A stretch of 64,000 nt of DNA from an uncultured Paracoccaceae bacterium (lineage in GTDB: Bacteria > Pseudomonadota > Alphaproteobacteria > Rhodobacterales > Rhodobacteraceae), in assembly GCA_947493145.1 (NCBI GenBank), contig CANLPZ010000002.1, positions 186,001 through 250,000 on the forward strand. The letters are read 5' to 3'. The notes beneath the pieces were generated by a model. The model searched no databases. It had not been told where the DNA came from and worked only from the letters and a program-made list of their open reading frames with translations. Within the stretch, counting starts at the first letter, position 1; every line of letters starts with the position of its first letter. Positions 17,564-26,041 of the stretch are shown in pieces. Position numbers and translations under genes: made by a program.

Positions 17564-19633
17564 TTAAGCTTTGATTAAGCCCATGCTTTCGAGTTTAAGA
17601 ATGACCTGATGCGCGCAGTTATCCACTTCGACATTTTCGGTCTCGACGCTCAGCTCGGGATTTTCAGGAACATCGTACGGGTCAGAGATACCTGTGAATT
17701 CCTTGATCTTGCCCTCGCGTGCCAGCTTGTAAAGACCTTTGCGATCGCGACGTTCGCATTCCTCGATTGATGTCGCGACGTGTACTTCGACAAAGGCACC
17801 GAAGGCTTCGATGTCTTCGCGAACCGCGCGACGGGTTGTCGCGTATGGCGCGATAGGGGCGCAAATCGCGATGCCACCATTTTTAGTGATCTCGGATGCA
17901 ACATATCCGATGCGACGAATGTTTAGATCGCGATGTTCTTTGGAAAAGCCCAGTTCTGATGACAAGTTTTTCCGAACGATATCGCCGTCCAACAACGTTA
18001 CAGGGCGACCACCCATTTCCATCAGTTTGACCATCAAGGCGTTGGCAATTGTGGATTTTCCAGAGCCTGAGAAGCCAGTGAAAAAGACAGTGAACCCTTG
18101 TTTTGCGCGTGGTGGGCGAGATTTGCGCAATTCTTCAACAACTTGAGGGAAAGAGAACCATTCAGGAATATCCAACCCTTCGGCCAAACGACGGCGCAAT
18201 TCGGTACCAGAAATATTTAGGATCGTGACGTTGTCTTTGTCCGCAATTTCATCGGCTGGTTCGTATTGGGCACGTTCTTGGACATACACCATATGTTTGA
18301 AGTCGACCATTTCGATGCCGATTTCATCTTGGTGCTCGCGGAACAAGTCTTGGGCATCATAGGGGCCATAAAAATCTTCGCCTGCAGAGTTCTTTCCAGG
18401 GCCCGCGTGATCGCGGCCAACGATGAAATGGGTGCAACCGTGGTTTTTGCGGATCAAGCCGTGCCAGACGGCTTCGCGTGGGCCAGCCATACGCATCGCA
18501 AGATTTAGCAAGGACATTGATGTTGTGGATGCTGGGTATTGATCCAAAACAGCCTCGTAACAGCGTACACGTGTGAAGTGATCGATGTCACCGGGTTTGG
18601 TCATGCCAACAACAGGGTGGATCAAAAGGTTGGCTTGCGCTTCTTTCGCTGCGCGGAATGTCAGTTCCTGATGCGCGCGGTGCAGCGGGTTACGGGTTTG
18701 AAATGCCACAACTTTGCGCCAGCCCATTTTACGGAAATAGGCGCGCAATTCGTTCGGTGTGTCGCGGCGTGCGCGGAAATCATAGTGGACGGGCTGTTGA
18801 ATGCCGGTCACGGGCCCACCAAGGTAAATCTTGCCTGCTTGGTTGTGCAGGTAATTCACCGCGGGGTGCGCGTCGTCATCGGCGCCGAATACGTTCTCGG
18901 CTTCTTTTGATTTATTGGGTTCCCAGCGGTCGGTGACGGTCATGGTGCCCAAAATCACGCCTTCTTGGTCGCGCAGAGCGATGTCTTGGCCGATTTCAAG
19001 CGAGCTTGCGAAGTCTTCGCTAACATCGAGCGTGATCGGCATTGGCCAAAGCGACCCATCGGCCAATCGCATGTTCTCAACAACGCCATTGTAGTCTTCT
19101 TCGGTCAAGAAGCCTTTTAACGGATTAAATCCACCGTTCATCAACAGTTCCAAATCGCAGATTTGGCGTGGTGTTAGGTCGTGGCTGACCAAATCAGCGG
19201 CTTCGGTTTTAAGCTTCTGAGCGCTGTCGTAAGAGACGTAAAGCTCAGGAATTGGGGCAAGATTATTTTCCATCAATGAAGTCCTGTGTTTAAGCGGAAC
19301 CAATCCGCTGGTGGTTCCTGTTAACTGTGCGTGTAACGCATCATACTCTTTGAATTTCCGTTCCAAAAAACGGTCGGTGAGCCGGTTTTTTTCGGCACCA
19401 CCTTTGGCCGTTAGCACATAAGCCATGCGTTTGCGTTTATCTGAGCTGTCGGTGTCTGTGATTTTTACAAATCCGACTTCTGTCAGGGTTTTCAGCAACG
19501 CATTTACACGCCCCAATGACACACCGATCGCCTGCGCCAAAGCACGTTGCGATGCATCGCCTGCCTGATCAAGCTGACGTAGAAGAAGGAAGCGTTGGTC
19601 CTCGTCATCTGTATGTGTTTTGGTTTCGGGCAT
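17564..19633 (-). CDS. MarR(EPS-type)-sulfate adenylyltransferase-APS kinase in one frame
   Basis: One uninterrupted 689-codon frame with three domains. Residues about 10-105 form a winged helix of the EPS-associated MarR type (ASQRALAQAIGVSLGRVNAL; LTAKGGAEKNRLTDRFLERK). Residues 121-520 are sulfate adenylyltransferase, with RNPLHRAHQ as HxxH motif and GRDHAGPG. The rest is APS kinase, with P-loop GFSGSGKST. Together the enzymes turn sulfate and ATP into PAPS. Usual Sat-CysC proteins of this group start near codon 121 (ATG 19273), which has CAGGAC eight bases upstream, so two products may be made: full fusion and free Sat-CysC. A terminator follows; an operator-like palindrome precedes codon 1. 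Confidence 0.9.
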   Translation of the reverse strand: MPETKTHTDDEDQRFLLLRQLDQAGDASQRALAQAIGVSLGRVNALLKTLTEVGFVKITDTDSSDKRKRMAYVLTAKGGAEKNRLTDRFLERKFKEYDALHAQLTGTTSGLVPLKHRTSLMENNLAPIPELYVSYDSAQKLKTEAADLVSHDLTPRQICDLELLMNGGFNPLKGFLTEEDYNGVVENMRLADGSLWPMPITLDVSEDFASSLEIGQDIALRDQEGVILGTMTVTDRWEPNKSKEAENVFGADDDAHPAVNYLHNQAGKIYLGGPVTGIQQPVHYDFRARRDTPNELRAYFRKMGWRKVVAFQTRNPLHRAHQELTFRAAKEAQANLLIHPVVGMTKPGDIDHFTRVRCYEAVLDQYPASTTSMSLLNLAMRMAGPREAVWHGLIRKNHGCTHFIVGRDHAGPGKNSAGEDFYGPYDAQDLFREHQDEIGIEMVDFKHMVYVQERAQYEPADEIADKDNVTILNISGTELRRRLAEGLDIPEWFSFPQVVEELRKSRPPRAKQGFTVFFTGFSGSGKSTIANALMVKLMEMGGRPVTLLDGDIVRKNLSSELGFSKEHRDLNIRRIGYVASEITKNGGIAICAPIAPYATTRRAVREDIEAFGAFVEVHVATSIEECERRDRKGLYKLAREGKIKEFTGISDPYDVPENPELSVETENVEVDNCAHQVILKLESMGLIKA
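19293..19318 (-). promoter_or_regulatory. Two mutually exclusive hairpins in the MarR-Sat linker
   Basis: AGCGGA/TCCGCT (19293-19309) and GGAACCA/TGGTTCC (19296-19318) share bases, so only one can form at a time. They lie 20 bases upstream, in the transcript, of the internal ATG of sat and its ribosome site. This could tune internal initiation, or be chance within coding sequence. Confidence 0.35.
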
Positions 19634-19657
19634 TTTGTTGTGTACGACTCAATGTTT

Positions 19658-19671
19658 GTTCACGTGTGAAC
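19658..19671. promoter_or_regulatory. Palindrome upstream of the MarR-sat-cysC gene
   Basis: GTTCAC-GT-GTGAAC, 6-bp perfect arms, located 25-38 bases before the first codon of the MarR domain. Size and place fit an autoregulatory operator of a winged-helix dimer. Confidence 0.5.
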
Positions 19672-19815
19672 GTTTTGCATAGAATGACCGTAGGACAAAG
19701 GAAAATTTATGGGGAAATTGTGAAATTTTGAGGCAGTGGTAGAAAAACGTTCTTGTTTGGGGCAAGAATATAGACACATTTAGTCCGATTTTCAGATGTC
19801 ACGAGGTGTATCCGG

Positions 19816-20283
19816 GTGAAACGTTTAATTTTATTGATTACCCACGCGTTAGCTGTGGTGATCGGTTTCGGTCTTGGCGTGTATTTTTTGCCGATCCTAA
19901 CCGCGGCACCGGCACCAGACGCTACGACGTTAGAAGAAATGTCGCGCGACGCGTCCTATAGCGGCGAGTTTATCCGTGATTTGGCTGGCAGCGATTTCCT
20001 ACATTGGGGGGAGGGCAAGGTCAGCATTAGCCCTGATCGTATTGTTCATGAGGGAAAACTTTCTCCGGGGCCGGACTATAAGCTCTATCTCGTGCCAGAG
20101 TTTGTTGAGGACGAAGCAGGGTTTGAGGCCATCAAATCCCAATCCGTCGTGTTCGGAGACGTAAAAAGCTTTTCCGGTTTCGCCCTGCCGATCCCCGAAG
20201 GGATCGACATTGAAAAATACACAACTGCTGTCGTCTGGTGCGAAGCGTTTGGCGAGTTCATTACGGCGGTGAAATATCGGTAA
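19816..20283 (+). CDS. DM13-domain membrane-anchored protein
   Basis: A 155-residue protein beginning at GTG 19816, with one N-terminal transmembrane helix (residues 4-29) and then a DM13 domain, recognisable from YSGEFIRDL, the GPDYKLYLVP core, and the closing VVWCEAFGEFITAVKY. DM13 domains are thought to bind an electron carrier or act in redox processes at the cell surface; no reaction is proven. The domain would face the periplasm. It is 24 bases upstream of the L,D-transpeptidase gene and probably cotranscribed. Confidence 0.8.
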   Translation: MKRLILLITHALAVVIGFGLGVYFLPILTAAPAPDATTLEEMSRDASYSGEFIRDLAGSDFLHWGEGKVSISPDRIVHEGKLSPGPDYKLYLVPEFVEDEAGFEAIKSQSVVFGDVKSFSGFALPIPEGIDIEKYTTAVVWCEAFGEFITAVKYR

Positions 20284-20307
20284 TTTTGGACTGATCGTGG
20301 ACAAAAG

Positions 20308-21042
20308 ATGAGAAAACTATCGATTCTTGTCGTGGTCGGGTTTGCGGCGATCGGGCTCACTTTGTTTGTTCATCCAATCAAGCTTTTTCTATTTGGTGGC
20401 GCCGCTGATTTTGCAGAGGTTGAAGCAAACCGTGTTCCTGATTTGCGAGAGCGATTTCAGGAACAAGGGCTTTTGTTCGGGTCTGAAACGTTCATACGAA
20501 TATTTAAAGAAGAGCGTGAATTAGAGGTCTGGGTCGCAGTTGATGATGAGGCCTATCGATTGTTTCAAACCTATCCAATCTGCAACTATTCGGGTGAGTT
20601 AGGCCCAAAGTTGGCCGAAGGAGATCGACAGTCACCGGAAGGTTTTTATACGGTTCCCGCGTCGGCAATGAATCCCAACAGCAGCTATCATCTGTCGTTC
20701 AACTTGGGATTTCCCAATGCCTATGATCAATCGCATGATCGTACCGGTAGCTATTTGATGGTGCACGGAAATTGTGTTTCCGTCGGGTGTTACGCGATGA
20801 CCGACGCCGGAATTGAAGAGATTTATTCGATTGTTGATGCGGCCCAAAACGAAGGGCAGTCAGCTGTGCCAGTCCATGCGTTCCCATTTCGAATGACTGA
20901 ACAAAGACTGGAACAAGAAGTTGCCAATGAATGGTATGATTTTTGGGTCAATTTAAAAGCGGGTTATGATGCTTTTGAAGCGACCAAGAGGCCGCCTCGC
21001 GTCAGTGTGGACGCAAGACGGTATGTGTTTGGACCAGCTTAG
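20308..21042 (+). CDS. Murein L,D-transpeptidase (YkuD family)
   Basis: A 244-residue envelope protein with an N-terminal membrane anchor (residues 5-30). The catalytic YkuD motif is YLMVHGNCVSVGCYAM, giving the HxxxxxxGC pattern with the nucleophilic Cys. Such enzymes form 3-3 peptidoglycan cross-links or attach proteins to murein. The upstream stretch SPEGFYTVPASAMNP is typical of the YafK-like branch. It overlaps trxB at the 3' ends by four bases. Confidence 0.88.
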   Translation: MRKLSILVVVGFAAIGLTLFVHPIKLFLFGGAADFAEVEANRVPDLRERFQEQGLLFGSETFIRIFKEERELEVWVAVDDEAYRLFQTYPICNYSGELGPKLAEGDRQSPEGFYTVPASAMNPNSSYHLSFNLGFPNAYDQSHDRTGSYLMVHGNCVSVGCYAMTDAGIEEIYSIVDAAQNEGQSAVPVHAFPFRMTEQRLEQEVANEWYDFWVNLKAGYDAFEATKRPPRVSVDARRYVFGPA

Positions 21043-21980
21043 TCTTCTTCAGCCAAGAATCGTTCTGCCTCAAGTGCGGCCATACAGCCCATACCCGCAG
21101 ATGTGACCGCTTGACGGTATTTGTGGTCGGTCAAATCGCCAGCCGCAAAAATACCAGGGATCGAGGTTTCGGTGCTGTCCGGTTTTGTGACGACATAACC
21201 GCCCATATGTGTGTCCAACACATCCTTAACCAATTCATTCGCCGGCGCATGACCGATTGCGATAAATACACCTTTGCACGGAAGGTCTGTGATCTCGCCC
21301 GTTTTGGTATGGCGTACCTTAACTCCCTCGACGCCTTTTGGATCCTCGGAGCCATAGACCTCGTCGATTTCATGAAACCATAAAGGTTCGATTTTTTCGT
21401 TTTTCATCAAACGATCTTCGAGAATTTTTTCTGACCGAAGCTCGTCACGTCGGTGAACAAGCGTCACTTTGGATGCGAAATTGGTCAGGAACAGGGCTTC
21501 CTCGACCGCTGTATTTCCGCCGCCGACAACAACGATTTCCTGACCGCGATAGAAAAATCCATCACAGGTTGCACAGGCCGAAACACCGAAGCCTTTGAAT
21601 TTTTCTTCAGACTCCAAGCCCAACCATTTTGCCCGCGCACCGGTGGCAAGGATCACCGCGTCTGCCGTGTATACTGTGCCACTATCGCCCTGTGCCTTGA
21701 ATGGGCGTGCAGATGTATCAAGCGATGTGATAATGTCGCCGATAATTTCGGTCCCCATATCGCGGGCGTGTTTTTCCATATTGACCATTAAATCGGGTCC
21801 TTGGATTTCGCTATATCCAGGCCAATTTTCCACTTCGGTCGTGGTTGTCAATTGTCCGCCAGGTTCAATACCTTGAACCAAAATCGGTTCCAGCATCGCG
21901 CGACTGGCATAAACGCCTGCGGTGTATCCGGCTGGGCCGGACCCAATAATTAAAACTTTCGTGTGACGCGTTTCAGACAT
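21039..21980 (-). CDS. trxB: Thioredoxin-disulfide reductase
   Basis: FAD enzyme that reduces thioredoxin with NADPH. From the ATG at 21980 it is 313 residues: FAD motif IIGSGPAGYTAGVYA, redox-active CATCDG, NADPH motif VVGGGNTAVEEALFL, and the C-terminal FAD motif GIFAAGDLTDHKYRQ. The same frame is open for another 126 codons upstream, but that extension covers the intergenic region with the TTGCGCAA boxes and is not protein-like. Divergent from the Lrp gene. Confidence 0.97.
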   Translation of the reverse strand: MSETRHTKVLIIGSGPAGYTAGVYASRAMLEPILVQGIEPGGQLTTTTEVENWPGYSEIQGPDLMVNMEKHARDMGTEIIGDIITSLDTSARPFKAQGDSGTVYTADAVILATGARAKWLGLESEEKFKGFGVSACATCDGFFYRGQEIVVVGGGNTAVEEALFLTNFASKVTLVHRRDELRSEKILEDRLMKNEKIEPLWFHEIDEVYGSEDPKGVEGVKVRHTKTGEITDLPCKGVFIAIGHAPANELVKDVLDTHMGGYVVTKPDSTETSIPGIFAAGDLTDHKYRQAVTSAGMGCMAALEAERFLAEED

Positions 21981-22129
21981 TTTGTTCCCCGTATAATTTG
22001 GCGGCTCATAGGCTTTGGCCCAAGGATATAATCGCCCAACGGGACAGATGTAACCCCTCAATCCTGAACCGGTTGTCAAAGGCTTGTGAGCTGGATAAAG
22101 GGCGTTTTTAATGCGTTTGGAAAACAAAG

Positions 22130-22186
22130 TTGCGCAAGTGTGAAATATTATTGCGCAAACGATGGTCCTAACATAGTGTTGCGCAA
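22130..22186. promoter_or_regulatory. Three TTGCGCAA boxes between trxB and the Lrp-family gene
   Basis: Perfect 8-bp palindromes TTGCGCAA start at 22130, 22151 and 22179. The first two are 21 bp apart, two helical turns; the third is 28 bp further and ends 14 bp before the Lrp start codon. The array suggests cooperative binding of the neighbouring Lrp/AsnC regulator, hence autoregulation and perhaps control of the divergent gene. Confidence 0.7.
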
Positions 22187-22200
22187 AACAAGAGGTGGAT

Positions 22201-22701
22201 ATGGCGACGTCAAAGCTGGATGAAATTGACCGAATGATTTTGGCCGAATTACAGGCGGATGGTCGTATGACCAATGTCGAATTGGCGAAACGTGTCGGTA
22301 TTTCTGCACCCCCCTGTTTGCGTCGGGTCCGCACGCTTGAAGATGCCGGATATATCAAAGGATACCACGCGCGCGTTGATTCCCGTGGTCTTGGCTTCGA
22401 AGTCCAAGTCTTTGCAATGGTCGGGCTTCAAAGTCAGGCAGAATCTGACCTGAGCGCGTTTGAGGCGAAATGCGATGACTGGCCGTTGGTTCGTGAATGT
22501 CACATGTTGAATGGAGAGGTGGATTTCATTTTGAAATGCGTCGCACCTGATTTGTCCACATTCCAACGGTTTTTAACGGAAGAATTAACCTCTGCTGAAA
22601 ACGTCGGGTCGGTCAAAACGTCGTTGGTTATTCGGGGCGCAAAAGACGAACCGGGCGTGCCATTCAATGTCTTAGAAGAACGTCTGGCGCGCGAAGCTTA
22701 G
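22201..22701 (+). CDS. Lrp/AsnC-family transcriptional regulator
   Basis: A 166-residue feast/famine regulator: N-terminal HTH (LDEIDRMILAELQADGRM; LAKRVGISAPPCLRRVRTLE) and a C-terminal RAM ligand domain. The PPCLRR recognition helix is typical of the alphaproteobacterial Lrp group. Start ATG 22201 has AGAGG five bases upstream; a GTG at 22195 would add two residues. Ligand is unknown but probably an amino acid. Three TTGCGCAA boxes upstream are the likely binding sites. Stop overlaps the Hint gene's stop. Confidence 0.92.
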   Translation: MATSKLDEIDRMILAELQADGRMTNVELAKRVGISAPPCLRRVRTLEDAGYIKGYHARVDSRGLGFEVQVFAMVGLQSQAESDLSAFEAKCDDWPLVRECHMLNGEVDFILKCVAPDLSTFQRFLTEELTSAENVGSVKTSLVIRGAKDEPGVPFNVLEERLAREA

Positions 22702-23492
22702 GCCGCAAGACGTTTTAGATCGGTTCGCGAATATCTTGGTAAACAGCGACCACCAAAATCGCCCATCATTTCCACATGTGGAAACATAGTTTTGTATAAA
22801 TCGCGCATTTCCCATGATGGGAGACGTTTCATCGCGTCGGTAGGGTGGAAACTTTCAACTTCTAACCCGTTACACACAATTCCTGCATGGACGTCTAATG
22901 CGATGTGATAGACAGTTATTGGCCGCGCCGGTGTCACGTCAAAAATTTGGCATCCATCGATAAAATCTTGAGCTGGAGAATACACACCTTCGGCGGATCC
23001 AGATTGTTTCGCCAATGCAGATGTATTCAAAACCCCCGCCGATTTTCCCAACGTTAGGTCAGGCATCGGTCGTCCCAGTCCAAAACTGTCGGCGGAAAAC
23101 CGTACCAAAGGCGCGCTATCGCCCGATGTCGCCGAAGCCAGTTGTGTTTGGGTTGAACCCTTCCACATCAGCGGGCGCATTCCATATCGTGTCGTTGCGA
23201 TCCGATCCCCCGGAAGCAAGTCTTCGACGGCGATAGGACCGTTGTCTGTTGCGATTAACGTCCCACGCGCAAAGGCAGAAAACGCGTCACTAAACGTATC
23301 AAAGGCGGGTGCAAGAAAGGATTTTTCTTCGATTGTGTTTTGAGGAGACAAGTAGGCGGCCTCATATGCGCGCAGCTGAGGTCTTGTGCGGGCGGGCCGC
23401 CTATTTTGTCGAGCGATCCGATCCGGATTGATCGGAGTGGAAATATGTTCCGCCGCGAGGTCAGCAGCGGTGGAGGGAGTGGGGTAAACCAT
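22698..23492 (-). CDS. Hint-domain protein lacking the N-terminal cysteine
   Basis: A 264-residue protein with a Hint (Hedgehog/intein-like) domain from about residue 72: FARGTLIATDNGPIAVEDLL then PGDRI. In the classical form a Cys sits just before the F of this motif (CFTPGT); here the sequence is SAFARGT, so thioester self-cleavage chemistry is unlikely. The second half contains VYHIALDVHAGIVCNGLEVE, the final Hint strand with a His. An extended N-terminal region precedes the domain. Rhodobacterales carry many such proteins, with unknown roles, often as tails of secreted proteins. Confidence 0.8.
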   Translation of the reverse strand: MVYPTPSTAADLAAEHISTPINPDRIARQNRRPARTRPQLRAYEAAYLSPQNTIEEKSFLAPAFDTFSDAFSAFARGTLIATDNGPIAVEDLLPGDRIATTRYGMRPLMWKGSTQTQLASATSGDSAPLVRFSADSFGLGRPMPDLTLGKSAGVLNTSALAKQSGSAEGVYSPAQDFIDGCQIFDVTPARPITVYHIALDVHAGIVCNGLEVESFHPTDAMKRLPSWEMRDLYKTMFPHVEMMGDFGGRCLPRYSRTDLKRLAA

Positions 23493-23797
23493 TGCACCAA
23501 AACCTAAACTTACTGGTCATTGGCTGTCGGCCCCACCGACAACATCCGTAGACATGTGTTGAGCCTAAGATGACCAATTAAGGCAGTTCGGTCAAAGATT
23601 TCGCATTTTCCAACAGAATCTGGCGTCAATGAAAAGGTAGCGTGTGGATTGTTCATAAATGGTAAACGAAATCGCCATATTTTGATTCCTTTTCTAAAAA
23701 ATTCCCCCTGAGCACGCCACAATTAAAAACGGGCCGCTGAAATCAGCGACCCGTTCGGCAAGGGTATGGTGGGAGAAACTGGAGCGTGTGTTTTGAT
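23493..23797. other. Gene-free stretch between a Hint gene and a 50-residue gene
   Basis: I see no credible coding region. It holds a TGTCGG/CCGACA hairpin near 23526 without a T run, and the terminator of the small gene at 23724-23755. The upstream part should carry the Hint gene promoter, but no clear hexamers are seen. Confidence 0.5.
23724..23755 (-). terminator. Intrinsic terminator behind the 50-residue gene
   Basis: On the minus strand an interrupted stem, ACGGG-2 nt-GCTGA with TCAGC-2 nt-CCCGT, is followed by TTTTT. It lies 43 bases past the small gene's stop. Confidence 0.8.
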
Positions 23798-23950
23798 TTA
23801 AGCTGTCGCTTTCAACACGGATGGCTGCGCCTGTTGTGAACGTTTCGCGATAAAGGCTGCGCGCCGCGCACCGCGTTCCCACGGCATTTTCGTTTCGACC
23901 TTCGCAGCTTCGTTGATCATGTTTTTGATCCAGCGTTTTTCGGTTTTCAT
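23798..23950 (-). CDS. Small basic conserved protein, 50 residues
   Basis: A 50-codon gene starting at ATG 23950, with GAGG seven bases upstream, and ending in its own terminator. The product is basic and helical; its core is KMPWERGARRAAFIAKR. I recall similar short proteins in other Rhodobacterales, which, with ribosome site and terminator, supports a real gene. No function is known. The 274-base gap upstream has no other gene. Confidence 0.75.
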   Translation of the reverse strand: MKTEKRWIKNMINEAAKVETKMPWERGARRAAFIAKRSQQAQPSVLKATA

Positions 23951-24224
23951 ATCTCTGTCCTCAAGTATTTGTTTGTCCGCTTGTTTCTGCGGCTTGAGAA
24001 CAGTTTTGATGGATCAATTGGGCATGCTTTTGACGGAACAAAAGAATTCTCTGAAAAATTGAAAAAAATTTCGTGCCGTTTTTGACACCGCGGCCTTATT
24101 CGGAAATACCCAATAAAATAAGGTCGTTCACCGCACAGGCGAAACAATATTGCTGAAAATTACAGGATTGTTTCCGGCAAATGGGACAACAACGTGGCCG
24201 TTGCGCGCCACAGTCGTGCCTTAT

Positions 24225-24977
24225 TCACAGTTTGATCGCCGCAATCAATCGACCGTAGTCCGCTTCTTTACGATGTGTACTTCGACGGTACGAATAAAAG
24301 CGATCCGGATCTGCATATGTGCAATGGCGGGTCCATTCTGCATGCCCGACCCCCGCTTCGCGCAGGTGATATAGGCCAAAGGCCGGAAGATCGAACATAT
24401 ACCGGTCGCCATCCCCGTTCACGAAAAACCGACCGTTCTCGGGTGACATATCCATAAAGCTTTCAAAAAACTCTGGCCCAACTTCGTAGGCGGATTGCGA
24501 AATGGATGGCCCAATGACCGCCGAAATGTTTTCGCGTGTCGCACCAAGGCTGACCATGGCATCCACGGTATTTGTTAATATTCCGTCTTTTGCGCCTTTC
24601 CACCCTGCATGCGCAGCGCCGATCACGTTTGCTTTGGTATCCGCAAACAAAACCGGTTGGCAGTCGGCGGTTAAAATGGACAAGGCAAGTCCGGGAACAT
24701 TTGTCACCAGTGCATCCGCTTTGGGGGCGTGGTCGATGCGTTCTGTAACTGTAATCACGTCGGCAGAATGATATTGGTGCACCCCAACCAAGTTCTGACT
24801 GTTCACGCCCATTTCGGTCGCAACGCGATCACGGTTGATCGTCACAATTTCGGATTGATCTGATGACCCGCGCCCGCAGTTTAATCCTGAAAAAATACCA
24901 GATGATGCGCCGCCTTTGCGGGTGAAAAAACCGTGCTTCAACGGAGCCAACGCGTCGTTTGTGATGAGTTCTAACAT
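24225..24977 (-). CDS. pgeF: Peptidoglycan editing factor (multicopper-oxidase-like, DUF152)
   Basis: A 250-residue protein of the YfiH/PgeF family, which in E. coli removes wrongly incorporated L-Ser from the peptidoglycan stem and is also reported as a purine nucleoside phosphorylase. Family landmarks are VGVHQYHSADV, LTADCQPVLFAD and GAAHAGWKG, carrying the metal/catalytic His and Cys. ATG 24977 overlaps the stop of the methyltransferase gene (TGATG), so it is the third gene of the lgt-midA-pgeF operon. Confidence 0.93.
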   Translation of the reverse strand: MLELITNDALAPLKHGFFTRKGGASSGIFSGLNCGRGSSDQSEIVTINRDRVATEMGVNSQNLVGVHQYHSADVITVTERIDHAPKADALVTNVPGLALSILTADCQPVLFADTKANVIGAAHAGWKGAKDGILTNTVDAMVSLGATRENISAVIGPSISQSAYEVGPEFFESFMDMSPENGRFFVNGDGDRYMFDLPAFGLYHLREAGVGHAEWTRHCTYADPDRFYSYRRSTHRKEADYGRLIAAIKL

Positions 24978-26041
24978 CAAGCTTCCAATCCGGCGGGCGG
25001 GTTTGCGCCATCGGGATAAATTCCCATGACTTTGAATAATGTCCCCATTTCGTCGGGGTGGGTCAAGCGGCGATGTGCTTTAATATGGTTGTCCAGTGTG
25101 TCACCTGTCATGCGCGCAGCCAAAGCTTGTGCGCGCTGCGTAATCCCGAGCCGTTCCAAAAATACGCCTTGTGGCGTCACGCGTGTGTGGCGTGCCATGG
25201 TTGTCGTGATTGTGTTTGCCAAGGCTTCATAATCGACATGGGCCGTAAGGTCGCAAAGCCCGATTTTGGTCAAGGGGTCGATAACCGTGTGATCATGCAG
25301 AGCTTGTAGCGTGTCCCCCAAACTACGCCAATCGCCATAGTCTATGATCAGGCCAGCACCGCCGTAGTTCGCAATCCGCTCTGCGATTTCGTGAACGATT
25401 GCACGCGCAGATGGGCAATCCTCGACCAAATCGCCGTCGCTTGTGTCGTTGATGCGGGGCTCAAGCTCCATCACCGGCATCGGGCGGGACTTTGCCCACG
25501 TGAATTTGTCGCTATCACGTGTCACCATCCGTTCTGACCACGCGTTCCCGTCACGAATGAATTGGCGGATTGGCAGCGCATCAAAAAATTCGTTAGCGAC
25601 AAGAAACAACGGACCATATGGCAACGTGGTTACATCGTCATGCCAAATCGCATCTGGAACGGTTTCGCGTTGCCGCTGTCGAAGGTGATTAGACGTTTCA
25701 ACAAAATGTACGGTCAGCGCATCGTGAAACTTTGGGACCGATTGTGTTGCACGCAGGATGTCGGACATTAACGTTCCACGGCCCGGGCCAAGTTCAGCCA
25801 ATACGACATTATCCGGTGTACCTTGGTCGATCCAAGCCTGCGCCAATGCGAGCCCGACAAGTTCACCGAACATTTGGCTGATCTCTGGTGCGGTGATGAA
25901 ATCCCCTTGCGCACCAAAAACCGGACGCGTGACATAATACCCGTGTTCTGGGTGCATTAATGTTGTCGACATGAAGTCAGCAACTGACAAGGGACCATGC
26001 ATCGCGATTTGTCGGGCGAGTATGTGCTCAATCGCGTTCAT
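24977..26041 (-). CDS. Class I SAM-dependent methyltransferase, MidA/NDUFAF7 family
   Basis: A 354-residue member of DUF185. In mitochondria NDUFAF7 dimethylates an arginine of a complex I subunit; a role in complex I in this bacterium is an inference. Visible: MHPEHGYYV...GDFITAPEISQMFGEL, the SAM loop LAELGPGRGTL, and the product-like LFLVANEFFDALPIRQF. It overlaps lgt (ATGA) and pgeF (TGATG), a common alphaproteobacterial order. Confidence 0.92.
   Translation of the reverse strand: MNAIEHILARQIAMHGPLSVADFMSTTLMHPEHGYYVTRPVFGAQGDFITAPEISQMFGELVGLALAQAWIDQGTPDNVVLAELGPGRGTLMSDILRATQSVPKFHDALTVHFVETSNHLRQRQRETVPDAIWHDDVTTLPYGPLFLVANEFFDALPIRQFIRDGNAWSERMVTRDSDKFTWAKSRPMPVMELEPRINDTSDGDLVEDCPSARAIVHEIAERIANYGGAGLIIDYGDWRSLGDTLQALHDHTVIDPLTKIGLCDLTAHVDYEALANTITTTMARHTRVTPQGVFLERLGITQRAQALAARMTGDTLDNHIKAHRRLTHPDEMGTLFKVMGIYPDGANPPAGLEA

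Noticed and set aside
21981..22358. 126-codon upstream extension of trxB
   Set aside because: Would translate the divergent promoter region and the TTGCGCAA boxes; trxB proteins start at MSETRHTKVLIIGSG.
24092..24125. GGCCTTATT / AATAAGGTC inverted repeat
   Set aside because: Has a G-T pair, no T run on either strand and no neighbouring signal; probably incidental.
23947..24147. 66-codon minus-strand frame upstream of the 50-residue gene
   Set aside because: No start signal and a random-looking Phe/Arg-rich product; overlaps the ribosome site of the small gene.
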